From UBA1081 sp045535305 (GTDB lineage Bacteria; Bacillota; Clostridia; Oscillospirales; Acutalibacteraceae), in NCBI GenBank assembly GCA_045535305.1, contig JAZSLJ010000073.1, forward strand, positions 124,001 to 188,000: a stretch of 64,000 bases of DNA. The letters run 5' to 3'. Numbering within the stretch: position 1 is the stretch's first letter; the number at the start of each line of letters is the position of its first letter. Both the position numbers and the translations under genes were made by a program. The notes under the pieces are model-generated. The model was not told where the DNA came from. It saw nothing but the letters and a program-made list of their open reading frames with translations, and did not search any database. Below are positions 51,789-60,717 of this stretch, piece by piece.

Positions 51789-53021
51789 TTATACTGATTT
51801 GCCGGCAAGAACACCGGTAGAAAATGCTATCTGAAGATTAAATCCGCCTGTATAGGCATCTACATCAATCACTTCGCCTGCAAAATATAAGTTTTCGCAC
51901 AATGTTGACTGCATAGTTTTCGGATTGATTTCTTTAACAGAAACACCGCCTGATGTAACGATTGCTTCCTCAATAGGTCTGAATTCTTTTACATTTACGG
52001 GGAAATGCTTCAGTAGATAAACTAAATCCTGACGCATATCTTTCGTTATCTGATTTACTTTCAAATCTGTCGGTATTCCGCTTAATTTAACTACTATGGG
52101 AATAAGTTTATGAGGCAACAGTTTTGAAAGTGCATTTGCTATTGATTTGTTTGCATTTTCTGCAAAATCACGTAGAACTCTTGCGTCTAATTTTTCATTT
52201 GTAAGTCCGGGTTTTAAGTCAATTTCCAATGAATATTTACCGTCTTTGATATTCTTCATATGTGAGCTTGCACTTAATATTACAGGGCCGCTCACACCGA
52301 AATGTGTAAACAGTAATTCACCAAAATCATTAAATACTTCGTTGTAAGTGTCATTATCTCTTACGGTAATTGAAATATTTTTTAATGCAAGTCCTTGGAG
52401 CTGACCTGTCCATGAATCAGATGTAACTAACGGGACAAGTGCAGGTTTTAGTGGAGTAATCGTATGACCGCATTGTTGTGCAAGTGAATACCCGTCGCCG
52501 GTTGAACCTGTAAGGGGGTATGACTTACCGCCTGTTGCTACTATATATTTATCTGCTTCATAAATATTTCCGTTTTCATCTTCAGCAGAAATAATACGGT
52601 TATCCTGTGTGGTGAATTTTACGATTCTTGCCTTTGTTTTTTTTACACCGCTGTTTTTTATAAAACTGTCAAGAGCATCAACAATATCAACTGCTTTGTC
52701 AGATGCGGGGAAAACTCTGTTGCCTCGTTCTATTTTGAGCTCAACACCTGATTCTTCAAAAAAATCCATTGTATCATATGGCATAAATCTTGAAAAAGCA
52801 CCGTATAAAAACCGACTGTTAACAGGCACATTTTCTATAAGTTCATTAAGGAGCGAGCAAGCATTGGTTACATTACATCTTCCTTTTCCTGTTATCATAA
52901 CTTTTCTTCCGATTCTGTCATTTCTCTCGGCTAAAAGTACATTATGGCCATTTTTGGCCGCAAATCCTGCCGCCATACATCCTGCAGCTCCGCCGCCTAT
53001 TACAAGAACATCATATTTCAT
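51789..53021 (-). CDS. BaiN/YhiN-like FAD-dependent oxidoreductase (HI0933 family)
   Basis: A 410-residue flavoprotein. FAD binding is shown by DVLVIGGGAAGCMAAGFAAKNG and ERNDRIGRKVMITGKGRCNVTNA; the late motif FAGEVIDVDAYTGGFNLQIAFSTG is diagnostic of the family. Named members include BaiN, which acts on bile acids, but most have unknown substrates. It is upstream of cmk by 14 bases in a conserved Clostridia order. GCGGAGG precedes its ATG. Confidence 0.88.
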   Translation of the reverse strand: MKYDVLVIGGGAAGCMAAGFAAKNGHNVLLAERNDRIGRKVMITGKGRCNVTNACSLLNELIENVPVNSRFLYGAFSRFMPYDTMDFFEESGVELKIERGNRVFPASDKAVDIVDALDSFIKNSGVKKTKARIVKFTTQDNRIISAEDENGNIYEADKYIVATGGKSYPLTGSTGDGYSLAQQCGHTITPLKPALVPLVTSDSWTGQLQGLALKNISITVRDNDTYNEVFNDFGELLFTHFGVSGPVILSASSHMKNIKDGKYSLEIDLKPGLTNEKLDARVLRDFAENANKSIANALSKLLPHKLIPIVVKLSGIPTDLKVNQITKDMRQDLVYLLKHFPVNVKEFRPIEEAIVTSGGVSVKEINPKTMQSTLCENLYFAGEVIDVDAYTGGFNLQIAFSTGVLAGKSV

Positions 53022-53048
53022 TACAAAATCCTCCGCATTAATAGAATA

Positions 53049-53077
53049 ATTGTACTATTTTTTTTTAATTAATTCAA
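53049..53077 (-). promoter_or_regulatory. Promoter of the BaiN-like/cmk/ispH-rpsA operon
   Basis: Minus-strand TTGAAT (53072-53077), 17 bases, TACAAT (53049-53054), shortly before the GCGGAGG site. Confidence 0.6.
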
Positions 53078-53095
53078 TATAAATTAAAAATTTTA

Positions 53096-53124
53096 TTGAA
53101 ATAAAATCTGATTTGGTTTATTAT
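53096..53124 (+). promoter_or_regulatory. Promoter of the GH95 gene
   Basis: TTGAAA (53096-53101), 17 bases, TATTAT (53119-53124); GAGGAG precedes the ATG at 53158. Confidence 0.6.
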
Positions 53125-53157
53125 GTATATAATAAAAAAATTTGAGGAGAAACAGAT

Positions 53158-55440
53158 ATGGGTATTGATTCTGAAATTTTATATTATAAAAAACCTGCCA
53201 AAGTGTGGACTTATGCACTTCCTATAGGTAACGGTAAAATAGGTGCTATGATTTACGGCGGTGCACAAAAAGAGCTTGTATCTCTTAATCACGATGAACT
53301 CTGGACAGGTTATCCTCGTTCATATGCAAATATGTGTTCTTACGACAGCTTTGTAAAAGCTCGCGAACTTGCTTTACAGGGTAAACTTAACGAAGCAGAA
53401 GCTTTGCTTGAATCAAGTTTTGAGGGCTATAATTCACAGGCATATGTTCCTTTTGGCGACATTGAAATAACTTGTGTTAAGGGTTTTGTTAAAAACTATT
53501 CAAGAACACTTGATATTGTCAATGCAATACATACAGTTAAATTTGAAAAAAGCGGTGTTACATATAAAAGAGAGAGTTTTGTTTCTGCTGTTGAAAATGT
53601 AATGGTTATGCATTTTACCGCAAGTGCATCAAAGGCTATTAATTTTACAGCAAAAATGAAATCTGAGCTTAAATACAACACTTCTGCTCTTGGCGATTGT
53701 TTGATTCTTGACGGTACTTGTCCGTCTAATTCTCCCTGTAATGAAGAATATGAGTCAGCTGATTATGAACGTTATTCAAGCGATCCCGCAAAAAAAGGCA
53801 TGAGCTTCAGAGGTGCTCTTAAAGTTGTTACCGACGGTGAGGTTGCCTGTTCTGATGACGGAATTGTAGTAAAAAATGCAGATTGTGCTACACTTTATTT
53901 TACCTGCGAAACAAGCTTTAACGGTTTTGATAAGCATCCTAACCTTGAAGGAAAAGAATATAAAAATGCAGTAATGGAAACTATTGATAAGGCAGTCAGT
54001 GTTCCTTACGAAATTGTAAAAGCAAGTCATATTAATGATTACAAGTCATATTATGACAGAGTTAAGCTTGATTTGGGTACAAAAAATAAAGAGAATATAC
54101 CTACAGATAAGCGTCTTGCAGAGTTTTCAGGTTCGCGTGAAGATTTGGGGCTTTACTCATTACTTTATAATTTCGGCAGATATTTAACTATTTCAGGTTC
54201 AAGAGAAGGAACTCAGGCAATGAATCTTCAGGGAATCTGGAATCACAGAGTTAATCCGCCATGGAGCTCAAACTATACAACAAATATCAATACCGAAATG
54301 AACTATTTCCCCACTCTTATGATTGATATGCCTGAAATGCACCTGCCCCTTATAAACTTAGTAAAGGAAATGAGTGTTGCAGGCGAAGAAACAGCAAGAG
54401 AAATCTATCACGCAAGAGGATTTACAGGTCATCATAACTGTGATATATGGAGATTGACGACACCTGTACAGGGTAGCTCACAGTGGTCGTTCTGGCCAAT
54501 GGCGTCAGGTTGGCTTTGCCGTCATGTGTATGAGCATTATGAATACACACTTGATAAGGATTATTTAAAAGAAACTGCATATCCTATTATGAAAAAGGCA
54601 GCTGCATTCTATCTGGATATGCTTGTTGATGACGGAAAAGGATATCTTATGATTGCTCCCTCAACATCACCCGAAAATGAATTCTGGTGGGAAAAGAAAA
54701 AATGTTCGGTTTCCAAGACATCAACAATGTCTATGTCAATTATTAAAGAGTTGTTTATTAATTGTAAAAAAGCAGCAGATATTCTTGGCATCAGTGATGA
54801 AATTATTGATGAGATAAATGAAAAACAGCCTAAGCTTTTACCCTTTATGATAGGTTCAAAGGGAGATTTACTTGAATGGTATGATGATGTTGAATGGTGT
54901 GAACCTCATCACAGACATGTATCACATCTTTACGCTCTTCATCCTGCAAGACTTATAAATCATGAGGATACTCCCGAACTTATTGAAGCCGCTAAAAAGA
55001 CGCTTGAGTACAGAGGTGATAACGGTACAGGCTGGAGCCTTGGTTGGAAAATCAATTTCTGGGCAAGACTCTGGGACGGTAATCACGCATTAAAGCTTAT
55101 TGATATGCAGCTTCGTCCTGTTGATAACAAATATGTAATCAATTACAAAGGTGGCGGCGGAACATATCCCAATATGTTTGATGCACATCCTCCTTTCCAG
55201 ATTGACGGTAATTTCGGCGCTGTAAGCGGTATTACAGAGATGCTTATGCAGTCAACGGAAGACACTATTTACCTTCTTCCTGCACTTCCCGATAAATGGA
55301 AAAACGGCTCTATAAAAGGCCTTCGCGCTAAGGGAAATATTAAAGTTGATATCGAATGGAAAAACGGCAAGCTTGCAGATTATAAACTCTCAGGTGATAC
55401 AACAGGTAAGAAAATTATTTATGCCGGACAGGTGATTTGA
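53158..55440 (+). CDS. GH95 alpha-L-fucosidase
   Basis: An inverting 1,2-alpha-L-fucosidase-type enzyme (some members act on galactosides), 760 residues, without a signal peptide, so cytoplasmic. The N-terminal beta domain begins KVWTYALPIGNGKIGAMIYGG with LNHDELWTG, the family hallmark; the (alpha/alpha)6 catalytic domain holds NLQGIWNHRVNPPWSSNYTTNIN before TEMNYF, SPENEF with the general-acid Glu, and FQIDGNFG with Asp. By analogy to the bifidobacterial AfcA these are the substrate-water Asn and Glu/Asp residues. Downstream serine dehydratase is nearly overlapping. Confidence 0.92.
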   Translation: MGIDSEILYYKKPAKVWTYALPIGNGKIGAMIYGGAQKELVSLNHDELWTGYPRSYANMCSYDSFVKARELALQGKLNEAEALLESSFEGYNSQAYVPFGDIEITCVKGFVKNYSRTLDIVNAIHTVKFEKSGVTYKRESFVSAVENVMVMHFTASASKAINFTAKMKSELKYNTSALGDCLILDGTCPSNSPCNEEYESADYERYSSDPAKKGMSFRGALKVVTDGEVACSDDGIVVKNADCATLYFTCETSFNGFDKHPNLEGKEYKNAVMETIDKAVSVPYEIVKASHINDYKSYYDRVKLDLGTKNKENIPTDKRLAEFSGSREDLGLYSLLYNFGRYLTISGSREGTQAMNLQGIWNHRVNPPWSSNYTTNINTEMNYFPTLMIDMPEMHLPLINLVKEMSVAGEETAREIYHARGFTGHHNCDIWRLTTPVQGSSQWSFWPMASGWLCRHVYEHYEYTLDKDYLKETAYPIMKKAAAFYLDMLVDDGKGYLMIAPSTSPENEFWWEKKKCSVSKTSTMSMSIIKELFINCKKAADILGISDEIIDEINEKQPKLLPFMIGSKGDLLEWYDDVEWCEPHHRHVSHLYALHPARLINHEDTPELIEAAKKTLEYRGDNGTGWSLGWKINFWARLWDGNHALKLIDMQLRPVDNKYVINYKGGGGTYPNMFDAHPPFQIDGNFGAVSGITEMLMQSTEDTIYLLPALPDKWKNGSIKGLRAKGNIKVDIEWKNGKLADYKLSGDTTGKKIIYAGQVI

Positions 55441-55442
55441 TT

Positions 55443-56636
55443 TTGAAATCGATTACAGATGTATTTAAAATAGGCTTGGGCCCGTCAAGTTCTCACACTA
55501 TGGGGCCTGAAAAAGCCGCAAGAGTTTTTCTCTGTGAAAATCATGATATTGATGCCGTAAAAATAGTTCTTTTCGGTTCTCTTGCCAAAACAGGCAAAGG
55601 ACATCATACTGATATTGCAGTGGTAAGCCCTTTTGAAAATATAAAAACCGAACTTGTTTTTGATGTTGATACAGAGGACTTGCCCCACGAAAACACGCTT
55701 GATTTTTATGGCTATAAAAATGGTGAGCAAGTTGCATATATGCGTGCAATGAGTATAGGCGGCGGCGATATATCTATTCTCGGCAGACCTGATAAAGAAA
55801 AACTTAACATCTATACGGAAAACAGTTTTTCACAAATTGCCGAATTCTGTAAGCATCATAATATGCGGATAAGTGATTATGTGTATATGTATGAACCGAC
55901 GATTAAAGATTATCTTTATGAAGTTTGGTATGCAATGAAAGACTGCATAGAAAAGGGGTTGTCTGTTACAGGAACTCTCGACGGTGGTCTCGGCGTTGAG
56001 CGAAAAGCACAATACCTTTTCAATCAGCGTCATATAGACGAAAGTGAAGTAACGAGGGAAAATCGCACTGTATGCGCTTATGCATTTGCTGTAGGTGAAC
56101 AGAATGCATCGGGCGGAACAGTTGTAACTGCACCAACTTGCGGTGCAAGCAGTGTATTGCCTTCGGTTCTTAAATATATGCAGGAGAAAAAACGCTTCTC
56201 AGATGAAAAAATAATAGATGCGTTAGCTGTTGCAGGTATTATTGGAAATATAGTTAAAACCAATGCTTCTGTCAGCGGTGCTGAATGCGGTTGTCAGGCT
56301 GAAATCGGTACAGCCTGCTCAATGACAGCTGCTGCACTTGCCGAATTGTTTGAAATGGGAATTGATCAGATTGAGTATGCGGCAGAGGTTGCGATGGAAC
56401 ACCATTTAGGTCTTACCTGCGACCCGATTAACGGACTTGTTCAGATTCCCTGTATCGAAAGGGGAGCAGTTGCCGCTATGCGAGCAATCAATGCGCTGAA
56501 TCTTGCAAATTTCCTTTCAACTACACGAAAAATATCCTTTGACCTTGTTGTTGAAACAATGTATGAAACAGGAAAAGATTTGAAGCATACTTACAGAGAA
56601 ACAAGTGAAGGCGGTCTCGCAAAGCTTTATCAATAA
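55443..56636 (+). CDS. sdaA: L-serine dehydratase (single-chain, Fe-S)
   Basis: Deaminates L-serine to pyruvate and ammonia. The 397 residues contain GPSSSHTMGPEKAARVF at the N-terminus, the catalytic and cluster motifs APTCGASSVLPSV and GAECGCQAEIGTACSM of the 4Fe-4S enzyme. It combines alpha and beta parts in one chain. The probable start is TTG at 55443, seven bases after AGGTGA (55430-55435); the TTG at 55437 is too close to it. The gene overlaps the end of GH95 in spacing (two bases apart), an unusual partner. Confidence 0.9.
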   Translation: MKSITDVFKIGLGPSSSHTMGPEKAARVFLCENHDIDAVKIVLFGSLAKTGKGHHTDIAVVSPFENIKTELVFDVDTEDLPHENTLDFYGYKNGEQVAYMRAMSIGGGDISILGRPDKEKLNIYTENSFSQIAEFCKHHNMRISDYVYMYEPTIKDYLYEVWYAMKDCIEKGLSVTGTLDGGLGVERKAQYLFNQRHIDESEVTRENRTVCAYAFAVGEQNASGGTVVTAPTCGASSVLPSVLKYMQEKKRFSDEKIIDALAVAGIIGNIVKTNASVSGAECGCQAEIGTACSMTAAALAELFEMGIDQIEYAAEVAMEHHLGLTCDPINGLVQIPCIERGAVAAMRAINALNLANFLSTTRKISFDLVVETMYETGKDLKHTYRETSEGGLAKLYQ

Positions 56637-56644
56637 ATAATAAA

Positions 56645-56681
56645 GAGGACTGATGCAAAAGCAAAAGTCCTCATTTTTTTT
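56645..56681 (+). terminator. Terminator after the serine dehydratase gene
   Basis: GAGGACT (56645-56651) pairs with AGTCCTC (56666-56672), followed by ATTTTTTTT. Confidence 0.85.
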
Positions 56682-56687
56682 GTTTAA

Positions 56688-57443
56688 TTAACCGTTTATT
56701 ACATCTGTCATGTCATACATGCCGCTCTGCTTATCTTTCATATAAACAGCAGCATTAACTGCACCAACTGCAAAAACGTTCTTAGAAAGAGCTGTATGGC
56801 TTAATTTGATGATTTCATCGTTGCCTGCGAAAATTATTTCATGCTCACCAACTATTGTTCCGCCTCTTATTGAGTGCATTCCGATTTCGTGTTTGTCTCT
56901 TTTCTGAGAACGGTCATGTCTGTCATATACAAGCTCTGGAGTGTAATCAAGACCTTCTTCAACTGCTTTTTCAAGCATAATTGCAGTTCCGCTCGGTGCA
57001 TCAAGCTTTAAATTATGATGTGCTTCAACAATTTCAACATCGAATGAGCCGCCTAAAATTTTTGCCGCAGTTTTTGCAAGCTCAGAAAGAAGATTAATAC
57101 CTAATGACATATTGCCTGAACGGAACATTGCAACGGATTTAGATGCATCTTCAATCATTTTGTTTTGTTCTGTTGTATATCCTGTTGCACAAAGTACAGC
57201 GGGAATATTATTTTTTACAGAATAATCAAGAATGGACTGTAACGCTGAAGGATTTGAAAAATCTATAATAACATCTGCATCACAGGGTACTTCATTAAAT
57301 GCAGGGAAAACGGGATACGGAAGTTTGTCGCATTCGCATACATCAACACCTGCAACAATTTTTATATCGTCTCTGTTGCTTGCCGCATTGGTTACAGCAT
57401 TACCCATTTTACCGCAACAACCGCTTAATATTACTTTAACCAT
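56688..57443 (-). CDS. dapB: 4-Hydroxy-tetrahydrodipicolinate reductase
   Basis: NAD(P)H-dependent reductase of the lysine and diaminopimelate pathway. The 251 residues begin VKVILSGCCGKMG (Rossmann), and contain EAHHNLKLDAPSGTA with the catalytic His and Lys. The start at 57441-57443 follows AGGAT; the GTG nine bases upstream is less likely. Last gene of asd-dapA-dapB; a 55-base gap separates it from dapA. Confidence 0.95.
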   Translation of the reverse strand: MVKVILSGCCGKMGNAVTNAASNRDDIKIVAGVDVCECDKLPYPVFPAFNEVPCDADVIIDFSNPSALQSILDYSVKNNIPAVLCATGYTTEQNKMIEDASKSVAMFRSGNMSLGINLLSELAKTAAKILGGSFDVEIVEAHHNLKLDAPSGTAIMLEKAVEEGLDYTPELVYDRHDRSQKRDKHEIGMHSIRGGTIVGEHEIIFAGNDEIIKLSHTALSKNVFAVGAVNAAVYMKDKQSGMYDMTDVING

Positions 57444-57507
57444 ATTCAACACATCCTATATTTTATTAAAACAAAGTCGGGCAAAATCAATTACCCGACT
57501 GAAACTA

Positions 57508-58404
57508 TTATTTTGCAAGGTTATGATTTTTCAGTGCTGCATAGAGTTTAGCTTTTGATGCATCATTCATAACACCGAGAGGCATTCTGCATCTGCCTAC
57601 ATCCCAACCGCACATATTCATAGCTTCTTTTACGGGAATGGGGTTTACATCGCAGAAAAGAGCATCACAAAGGTCAAGATATTCAAGCTGAAGCTTTCTT
57701 GATTTTTCAACATCACCGTCAAGATACGCTCTTGCAATATCGTGTGCAGCTCTGGGAGCTACGTGTGAAAGAACTGAAATAACACCTTTGCCGCCAAGAG
57801 CCATAATAGGAAGAATCTGGTCGTCATTGCCGGAGTATATAGTAAGGCTATCACCGCAGAGAGCCGCAACTTTCTGGATAAAGGAAATATCACCGCAAGC
57901 TTCTTTTGTTGCAACAATTCTTTCGTGCTTTGCAAGCTCTACATATGTTTCGGGTTTGATTGTCATACCTGTTCTGCCGGGAACATTATAAAGAATTATG
58001 GGAGCTGAAACTCTGTCAGCTATATAATTGTAATGCTCTATAAGTCCGCTCTGAGATGTTTTGTTGTAATAAGGTGTTACCATAAGAAGACCGTCAACAC
58101 CAACACTCTCAGCCTCATTTGAAAGCTCAACAGCATAGAAAGTATCGTTAGAACCTGTACCTGCAATAACAGGTACTCTCTTTGCTGTAACATCAACACA
58201 GAATTTCATTGCGTTGATGTGTTCTTCGGTTGAAAGGGTAGAGCCTTCACCTGTTGTACCGCATACAACAATAGCATCGGTTCCGTTTTCAATCTGGTAA
58301 TTTATAATTTTTTCAAATTTATCATAGTCAATCTTTTTTAAGTCCTCGGTAAAGGGTGTAATAATTGCTATGGCGGAGCCTTCAAAAATTACTTTCTTTT
58401 TCAT
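57508..58404 (-). CDS. dapA: 4-Hydroxy-tetrahydrodipicolinate synthase
   Basis: Condenses pyruvate and aspartate semialdehyde. The 298 residues contain the pyruvate-site motif VVCGTTGEGSTL, the tyrosine in YNVPGRTG and the Schiff-base lysine in IVATKEACGD. Middle gene of the asd-dapA-dapB unit, 20 bases after asd. Confidence 0.96.
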   Translation of the reverse strand: MKKKVIFEGSAIAIITPFTEDLKKIDYDKFEKIINYQIENGTDAIVVCGTTGEGSTLSTEEHINAMKFCVDVTAKRVPVIAGTGSNDTFYAVELSNEAESVGVDGLLMVTPYYNKTSQSGLIEHYNYIADRVSAPIILYNVPGRTGMTIKPETYVELAKHERIVATKEACGDISFIQKVAALCGDSLTIYSGNDDQILPIMALGGKGVISVLSHVAPRAAHDIARAYLDGDVEKSRKLQLEYLDLCDALFCDVNPIPVKEAMNMCGWDVGRCRMPLGVMNDASKAKLYAALKNHNLAK

Positions 58405-58423
58405 AATGAATCTCTCCTAAAAA

Positions 58424-59515
58424 TCAGTTTTTGGGTTCAATATAACCCTCTGCACAAAGAAGTTCAGCAAGAAGAACTGCACCGCCTGCCGCACCTCTTA
58501 ATGTGTTGTGTGAAATACATACAAACTTGTAGTCATACTGAGAATCTTCTCTTAAACGGCCTGTCGAAATTGCCATGCCACCCTCAAGCTCTCTGTTAAT
58601 TTTAGTCTGGGGCATATTATCTTCTTCATAATAGTTGAGGAACTGTTTGGGAGCGTGAGGAAGCTCAAGCTGCTGGGGTCTGCCGCTGAAATTCTTCCAT
58701 ACATCAAGAATTTCTTCTTTAGTTGGTTTGTTTTCAAAACGTACAAAGCAAGCAGCCATATGACCGTCTGAAACGGGAACTCTTAAACACTGTGCTGTGA
58801 AATGAGGTTCTGATGCGGGAACGATTTTGCCGTCAATAACTTTACCCCAGATTTTAAGAGGTTCTTTTTCGCTCTTTTCTTCTTCGCCGCCGATATAAGG
58901 GATAACATTGTCAACCATTTCGGGCCATCTTTCAAATGTTTTGCCTGCGCCGGAAATTGCCTGATAAGTACATACAAGAACATCTTTAACACCGAATTTT
59001 TCATCAAGAGGATAAAGTGCGGGAACATAGCTCTGAAGTGAGCAGTTTGACTTAACAGCGATAAATCCGCGTGTTGTACCAAGACGCTTTTTCTGTGATT
59101 CGATGATATCAAGATGAGCATTATTGATTTCAGGAATGATCATAGGAACGTCATCTGTGAATCTGTGTGCGGAGTTGTTTGAAACAACAGGACATTCAGC
59201 CTTAGCATAAGCTTCTTCAAGGGCTTTGATTTCGTCCTTTTTCATATCAACTGCACAGAATACAAAGTCAACTGCATCTGCAATTTTCTGAATATCTGAT
59301 GTTGCATCAAGAACAATCATATCCTTAACAGCCTCGGGCATTTCTGTTTTCATAACCCATCTGTTGCCGAGTGCTTCAGCATATGTTTTGCCTGCTGAAC
59401 GGGGGCTTGCTGCAAGAACAGTAATGTCATACCAGGGATGGTCTGCAAGAAGCGTAATAAAGCGCTGACCAACCATACCGGTTGCACCGATAATACCAAC
59501 CTTATATTTTTTCAT
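58424..59515 (-). CDS. asd: Aspartate-semialdehyde dehydrogenase, archaeal/fungal type
   Basis: Reduces aspartyl phosphate to aspartate semialdehyde. The 363 residues start KVGIIGATGMVGQRF (NADP-binding), with the catalytic Cys in VKSNCSLQS and the histidine in VPVSDGHMAA. The form SNCSLQSYVPALYPLD is that of the archaeal/fungal enzymes rather than the common bacterial form. GGAGG precedes the ATG. First gene of the diaminopimelate unit. Confidence 0.94.
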   Translation of the reverse strand: MKKYKVGIIGATGMVGQRFITLLADHPWYDITVLAASPRSAGKTYAEALGNRWVMKTEMPEAVKDMIVLDATSDIQKIADAVDFVFCAVDMKKDEIKALEEAYAKAECPVVSNNSAHRFTDDVPMIIPEINNAHLDIIESQKKRLGTTRGFIAVKSNCSLQSYVPALYPLDEKFGVKDVLVCTYQAISGAGKTFERWPEMVDNVIPYIGGEEEKSEKEPLKIWGKVIDGKIVPASEPHFTAQCLRVPVSDGHMAACFVRFENKPTKEEILDVWKNFSGRPQQLELPHAPKQFLNYYEEDNMPQTKINRELEGGMAISTGRLREDSQYDYKFVCISHNTLRGAAGGAVLLAELLCAEGYIEPKN

Positions 59516-59556
59516 TTTTCATTCCTCCGAATTATTAAAAAATTTAAAAATTACTC

Positions 59557-59585
59557 TTGTAATTGCACCGTAATTGCAATATAAT
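59557..59585 (+). promoter_or_regulatory. Possible queA promoter inside the asd leader
   Basis: TTGTAA (59557-59562), 17 bases and TATAAT (59580-59585) on the plus strand, about 90 bases before queA and divergent to the asd promoter. The spacer contains the repeated word GTAATTGCA. Confidence 0.5.
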
Positions 59586-59611
59586 ATACGGGCATCCTTA
59601 TAATATTATAT

Positions 59612-59640
59612 ATATTATCACTAATGAATTCGGGTGTCAA
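59612..59640 (-). promoter_or_regulatory. Promoter of the asd-dapA-dapB operon
   Basis: Minus-strand TTGACA (59635-59640), 17 bases, TAATAT (59612-59617). The leader of about 90 bases contains a tandem word GCAATTAC and an ATTGCA/TGCAAT hairpin; no lysine riboswitch is seen, as the leader is too short. Confidence 0.6.
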
Positions 59641-59678
59641 CTTAAATAAAAGATTTTTAGAAAATTGGTGCAAAATAT

Positions 59679-60704
59679 ATGAAAAAATCAGATTTTTATT
59701 TTGAATTACCTAAAAATTTGATAGCTCAGGAGCCTATTGAAAACAGAGATTGTTCAAGACTTTTGCATCTTGACAGACAAACCGGTGAAATTGAACACCG
59801 TCATTTTTATAACATAACCGATTATTTAAAAAAAGGTGATTGCCTTGTTCTCAATAATACAAGAGTTATGCCTGCAAGACTTTACGGAATAAAACCAACC
59901 GGTGCAAAGGTTGAGTTTTTGTTGCTTAATAATCTCGGTAATGATAAATGGGAGGTTATTACGGGGCCCGGCAGAAAAGCCAGAGAGGGTGATACCTTTG
60001 TTTTTGGCGAAGGTTTACTCAGAGCCGAAGTGCTTGAAGTTCTTGAAAACGGCAACAGAATAGCAAAATTTTCTTACGATGCTTCAAATATATATGAGGT
60101 GCTTGATAAAATCGGAGAAATGCCTCTGCCTCATTACATAACACATGAATTGAATGATAAAGAACGTTATCAGACTGTTTATTCAAAGGAATTGGGTTCT
60201 GCTGCAGCTCCTACCGCAGGTTTACATTTTACCCCTGAACTTATCAGAAAAATAGAAGATATGGGCATAACTGTTGCATATGTAACTCTGCATGTTGGTA
60301 TAGGTACATTCAGACCTGTTAAGGCAGATAATATTGAAGACCATGAAATGCATTCGGAGCATTATTGGGTGAGTGCAGAAACTGCTGAAAAAATAAATAA
60401 TACAAAAAGAAACGGTGGCAGAGTTATTGCCGTAGGTACTACATCTTGCCGAACTCTCGAATCTGCAAGTGATGAAAATGGTATGATTGCAGAATGTAGC
60501 AATTCTACAAACATTTTTATTTATCCGGGATATAAATTCAAATGTATTGACGGGATTATCACGAATTTTCATCTTCCCGAAAGCACTCTTATTATGCTTG
60601 TTTCTGCTTTTGCAGGCAGAGAAAACGTTTTGAATGCATATAATAACGCTATTGCTGAAGAATACAGATTTTTCAGCTTTGGTGATTCAATGGCAATACT
60701 TTAA
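59679..60704 (+). CDS. queA: S-adenosylmethionine:tRNA ribosyltransferase-isomerase
   Basis: Converts preQ1-tRNA to epoxyqueuosine-tRNA using the ribosyl group of SAM. The 341 residues include LIAQEPIENRDCSRLL, DCLVLNNTRVMPARL, SAAAPTAGLHFTPEL and GITNFHLPESTLIML-like TNFHLPESTL, all family hallmarks. Thirteen bases before tgt. Weak SD (GGTG). Confidence 0.96.
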   Translation: MKKSDFYFELPKNLIAQEPIENRDCSRLLHLDRQTGEIEHRHFYNITDYLKKGDCLVLNNTRVMPARLYGIKPTGAKVEFLLLNNLGNDKWEVITGPGRKAREGDTFVFGEGLLRAEVLEVLENGNRIAKFSYDASNIYEVLDKIGEMPLPHYITHELNDKERYQTVYSKELGSAAAPTAGLHFTPELIRKIEDMGITVAYVTLHVGIGTFRPVKADNIEDHEMHSEHYWVSAETAEKINNTKRNGGRVIAVGTTSCRTLESASDENGMIAECSNSTNIFIYPGYKFKCIDGIITNFHLPESTLIMLVSAFAGRENVLNAYNNAIAEEYRFFSFGDSMAIL

Positions 60705-60717
60705 AAGAGGTTAATTT

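Noticed and set aside
59516..59678. Lysine riboswitch or T-box in the asd leader
   Set aside because: The leader is only about 90 bases and lacks the conserved cores of either element.
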